Below, one piece after another: positions 61,128 to 64,000 of a stretch of DNA of 64,000 bases. The stretch comes from an uncultured Burkholderiales bacterium (GTDB lineage: Bacteria; Pseudomonadota; Gammaproteobacteria; Burkholderiales; Burkholderiaceae_C). The notes below the pieces were generated by a model. It ran no database searches and had not been told where the DNA came from. It worked only from the letters and a program-made list of their open reading frames with translations. Made by a program: the position numbers and the translations under genes. Position 1 is the stretch's first letter; every line of letters begins with the position of its first letter. The DNA lies in NCBI GenBank assembly GCA_937927685.1, contig CALBSC010000071.1, positions 1 to 64,000 on the forward strand. The letters run 5' to 3'.

Positions 61128-61946
61128 ATGACCACGCCGACACCCAAGCGCCCCGCCCCACTGTCTGCCACCCCCCCTGTGGCGGTGGATGCCCGGTCCT
61201 GGTCGTGCATTGATTTCATCTCCGACCTGCATTTGTGCGAGCAGCAGCCCCGCACCATGGATGCGTGGCAACACTACCTGGACACCACGCCGGCCCAGGC
61301 GCTCTTCATTCTGGGTGACCTCTTTGAAGTGTGGGTGGGGGACGATGTGCTGGATGCGCCCGCCAGTACCTTTGAACGCGCCTGCGTAGACACCTTGAAA
61401 CGCGCCAGCGAGCGCATGACCTTGCACTTCATGTGCGGCAACCGGGACTTCCTGGCCGGCGAAACGCTGATGCAACGCGCTGGCATGCGCGCCCTGGCCG
61501 ACCCATCCCTGCTGCAACTGGGCACCCAACGTGTGCTGCTGAGCCACGGGGACGCCTGGTGCCTGGACGATCACGACTACCTGGCCTTTCGTGCCGAGGT
61601 CCGCAGCCCAGCCTGGCAGCAGGCCTTCCTGGCCCGCCCCCTGTCCGAGCGACTGGCGCTGGCTCGCGAGATGCGCAGCGCCAGCGAGTCACGCAAGCGC
61701 AGTCACACCACTGACGCCGATGTGGATGAAGCGCTGGCATCAGCGTGGCTGACCGCCTGTGATGCCCAGATGTTGGTGCATGGCCACACCCACCGACCCG
61801 CCACCCACCCGTTGCCCTTGGGGCAGACGCGATGGGTGCTGAGCGACTGGGATGCAGACGCCACCCCGTCACGGCTGCAGGTGTTGCGCTGGCAAGGCGA
61901 GTGGCAGCGCCTGACGTTGCCCCCCCTCGACCACCGCGCCCGATGA
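61128..61946 (+). CDS. lpxH: UDP-2,3-diacylglucosamine diphosphatase
   Basis: A 272-residue calcineurin-like phosphoesterase that makes lipid X in lipid A synthesis. Metal-binding motifs are in order: DFISDLHL, GDLFEVWVGDD, GNRDFL, SHGDAWC and HGHTHRP. It is 89 bases after ppiB. The N-terminal 25 residues are Pro/Ala-rich and not conserved; translation could start later but no better start is seen. Confidence 0.94.
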   Translation: MTTPTPKRPAPLSATPPVAVDARSWSCIDFISDLHLCEQQPRTMDAWQHYLDTTPAQALFILGDLFEVWVGDDVLDAPASTFERACVDTLKRASERMTLHFMCGNRDFLAGETLMQRAGMRALADPSLLQLGTQRVLLSHGDAWCLDDHDYLAFRAEVRSPAWQQAFLARPLSERLALAREMRSASESRKRSHTTDADVDEALASAWLTACDAQMLVHGHTHRPATHPLPLGQTRWVLSDWDADATPSRLQVLRWQGEWQRLTLPPLDHRAR

Positions 61947-62000
61947 CAGGTCACGCCCTCTCGGCGTGATCGGCCACCGCAGGGGATGCGGTTGCGCCCC

Positions 62001-64000
62001 TCAAGTGGTCTTGAGCAAACCTTTGAGCGCTGTTTGCAAACGACGCGCCTGATCCGCGTCGTAGCTGGCGCCCAGCACGCGCGCGGTGTCCAGTGTCCAG
62101 GTCTGTGCCGGTGCCGGATCGTTGCGGCGGGTGAGCATTTGCAACTGCAAGGCACGGCGAGCGGGCACATGGGCGGCGGGGCTGGGCACATCGGCGGCCA
62201 TCTCGAGGCGCAGCAAAGCCTCGGCGGCGTCTCCACTCGGCGATTGCGAGACGGCCTGCACCCAGGCCTGGCGCTGGGGTGCCTGTAAACGGCTGCCCAA
62301 CTCCTTCAACGGGGGGATCTGATCGGCCTGGCGTTGTTCCCAGGCGGTGAGCAGTTGGGTCAGCGCCTCGCCGTGGGCTTGTGCGGCCAGTTTGCGCAAG
62401 GTCTGCTGGGCCTGCTCAAGCGCATTGCGCTGGGCGCGAAAGGCGGTATCGCCCAGACGCGGGCCGCGGGCATCCATGCCCTCTCGGCCATCACGTCCTT
62501 CACGGCGATCAAAGCCACGGGCACTGTCGCGCGGGCCGCGGGCATCGCGACCATCCCGACCGCCGGGTCCCCCTGGACGGCCTCGGTCCCCCGGGCGGGC
62601 ACCTCGACCGTCACGACCGGTGGCCGGTTCGGTGCGTTTCTGACCCGGACGGTCATCCCCGCGAACGGCGACAACGGGCTTCTTGGCCACGGTGGGCGCA
62701 GGTGCTGGCGGTGCAGCAATGGCGGCTTCAGCAGCGGGGGGCTCAGTCGTGTCTGACGGGGCAGCGGTGGCGGACTCGGCCGACTCATCACCGGAGTTGA
62801 CGGGCGTGTCTGTGGTTGCATCACTTGGGGCGAGCGCAACGTCTTGCGTGGGGAGCGCAGCAGCCGTCTCGGACGGCGTGTCTGCTGACGGCTGCTCGGC
62901 GGGCGCACTGGCGACCGCTTCTGTCGCAGCAGGCTCAGGTGCGGGCTCTCCAGCGGCAGCCAAGCCTGCTCCCGTGGCCGCTGCAGCCAGTTCGCTGCTC
63001 GCGGCCTCTGCGTGGGCTGCCGTGGCCGCCGCCACAGCCGCTGCCTGGCCCCGGGTGGCCTGCTCCAGGGCTTGCATGGCGGCGCGGATCTGGGCGGCAT
63101 CGCCACGCTGGGTGGCACTCTCGAGTGCCTTGGCGGCTTGAATGACCGCCTGATCTAGCGCGGAGACGGCTGCAGCAGCCTGCTCGCGCTGCTGGGTCTT
63201 GCGCTGGAAGGCTTCGTCGATGGGCTTGCGGAAGGCGTCCCAGAGCTTTTGTTCCTGGCGGCGATCCAGCGCCACCCCCTGCGACTCCTGTTGCCAGCGC
63301 TGTTGCAGAGATTTCACGGCATCGATGCGCAGGTGCGGTTCTGCCGACAGGGCCTTGGCTTCCTCGATCAACGCGTGTCGCTGCGCCAGGCTGGCCTTCT
63401 GCACGGCGGCCAGGGGACCCTGAGCCGCCTGGAAGGCCGCTTTCCACAGGGGCTGCACTTCGTTGAACACTTTTTCGCTGACATGACCGGCCTCGCGCCA
63501 GCGGTCGGAGAACTGATAGAGGGCACGGTTGACGGCCTTCCAGTCGGGGCCCGACGCGTGCGCAGCCGCCCAGGCCTTGAGCTCTTCAATCAGGGCCAAC
63601 CGTTGAGCACGGTGCTCAGCGCTTTCGGCGCGCACTTTGTCGAGCCAGCTTTCCACCACCTTGTGCGCGCGGTTGCACGCCTGGTCAAAGCGCTTCCACA
63701 GGGCGTGGTTGGGCAGGCCGCCCTGGTCGGTTTGTTTCCACTCCTCGCGCAGTTGCCGCAAGGCCTCCTGCATTTTCCGCCCGCCCATGACAGGCACCCA
63801 GGTGATGCGCTCCTTGGTGGCGGTGGTGGGGGTGCTGATGGCGGGAGTTGCGTCGGCTGCGGCTGCAGTCGGGGTATCGGTGCGGGTGTCGGTGGTGGGG
63901 GCAGCGGCCGGCACGTCGGCATCAGCTGCCGGGGCGGTTGCGCCCGCCTCATTCGCCGCCTCATTCGCCGCCTCATTCGCCGCCTCATTCGCCGCCTCAT
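62001..64000 (-). CDS. DUF349 domain protein, 5' end beyond the window
   Basis: The frame stays open to the right edge, so the protein continues beyond 64000. Visible are repeated NEAA units, an Ala/Thr/Pro-rich stretch, DUF349 helical repeats (EALRQLREEWKQTDQGGLPNHALWKRFDQACN, NRALYQFSDRWREAGHVSEKVFNEVQPLWKAA, LQQRWQQESQGVALDRRQEQKLWDAFRKPIDEAF), then a long Ala/Pro/acidic linker, a Gly/Arg/Asp-rich segment (GDRGRPGGPGGRDGRDARG) and a helical C-terminus. DUF349 proteins are large coiled, possibly nucleic-acid-associated proteins of unknown function. Confidence 0.85.
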   Translation of the reverse strand, partial: EAANEAANEAANEAANEAGATAPAADADVPAAAPTTDTRTDTPTAAAADATPAISTPTTATKERITWVPVMGGRKMQEALRQLREEWKQTDQGGLPNHALWKRFDQACNRAHKVVESWLDKVRAESAEHRAQRLALIEELKAWAAAHASGPDWKAVNRALYQFSDRWREAGHVSEKVFNEVQPLWKAAFQAAQGPLAAVQKASLAQRHALIEEAKALSAEPHLRIDAVKSLQQRWQQESQGVALDRRQEQKLWDAFRKPIDEAFQRKTQQREQAAAAVSALDQAVIQAAKALESATQRGDAAQIRAAMQALEQATRGQAAAVAAATAAHAEAASSELAAAATGAGLAAAGEPAPEPAATEAVASAPAEQPSADTPSETAAALPTQDVALAPSDATTDTPVNSGDESAESATAAPSDTTEPPAAEAAIAAPPAPAPTVAKKPVVAVRGDDRPGQKRTEPATGRDGRGARPGDRGRPGGPGGRDGRDARGPRDSARGFDRREGRDGREGMDARGPRLGDTAFRAQRNALEQAQQTLRKLAAQAHGEALTQLLTAWEQRQADQIPPLKELGSRLQAPQRQAWVQAVSQSPSGDAAEALLRLEMAADVPSPAAHVPARRALQLQMLTRRNDPAPAQTWTLDTARVLGASYDADQARRLQTALKGLLKTT
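63946..64000. repeat. 12-bp tandem repeat encoding Asn-Glu-Ala-Ala
   Basis: GCCTCATTCGCC is repeated about 4.6 times up to the window edge. Because 12 is a multiple of three, copy-number change would add or remove NEAA units (minus strand) without a frameshift in the DUF349 gene. Confidence 0.9.

Overview
The window is the photosynthesis gene cluster (PGC) of a purple, bacteriochlorophyll a-producing betaproteobacterium, with its chromosomal flanks. Base composition is high in G+C. Protein sequences and gene order (crtEF-bchCXYZ-puf; puhE-acsF-puhCBA-lhaA-bchMLHBNF; aerR-ppsR-bchG-bchP) and the HiPIP gene point to Burkholderiales, probably Comamonadaceae-like (Rhodoferax, Rubrivivax and Limnohabitans are candidate relatives). 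The genus cannot be fixed from sequence reading alone. The aerobic cyclase acsF is present and no bchE is seen. CrtA (spheroidene monooxygenase) fits a spheroidene/spheroidenone carotenoid pathway.

Layout. 1-800: the end of hemE, a convergent HiPIP gene and a 51-residue membrane protein. 800-17950 (+): crtE, crtF, bchCXYZ, a 50-codon ORF, pufB, an extra 74-residue single-pass protein, pufA, pufLMC, ispH, crtA, crtD, crtC, pucBA, pucC and a 30-residue membrane microprotein. 17950-34620 (-): bchF, bchN, bchB, bchH, bchL, bchM, lhaA, puhA, puhB, puhC, acsF, puhE, crtI and crtB in transcription order. 34880-41180 (+): aerR/ppaA, ppsR, bchG, a third PucC-family gene, bchP and tspO. 41150-44860 (-): bchI, bchD and bchO. 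45090-46030 (+): a leader ORF and a second AerR/PpaA-like B12-domain regulator. Most genes within the operons are coupled by ATGA or TGATG overlaps.

Outside the PGC, 46100-48310 is a sulfur-stress module (Blh-type metallo-hydrolase, BigR/SqrR repressor, two YeeE/YedE transporter halves). 48350-53450 is a divergent envelope module with two caspase-like proteins, a lipoprotein, an OmpA-like protein and a secreted protein. 53600-64000 is housekeeping: tRNA-Ser(GCU), lysC, tilS, accA, a DNA glycosylase, cysS, a TPR protein, ppiA, ppiB, lpxH and an incomplete DUF349 gene.

Regulation is visible. TGT-N12-ACA operators of the PpsR/CrtJ type lie before the 51-aa gene/HiPIP, crtE (a pair), bchC, bchG, between bchF and aerR, and before bchI. 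PpsR keeps both redox cysteines (C248, C419). A 12-bp palindrome with core TGTCGCGACA, which I infer to be a RegA/PrrA-type site, occurs before pufB and before bchG. A strong hairpin separates pufBA from pufLMC, and an intrinsic terminator separates pucBA from pucC.

The most promising undescribed elements are: the PufX-like protein encoded between pufB and pufA; the 30-residue membrane protein after pucC; the short leader ORF with a hairpin-masked ribosome binding site that is coupled to the second AerR-like gene; an LH2 alpha chain with the Phe44-Leu45 pair of blue-shifted B800-820 antennae; and the two-caspase/OmpA module.
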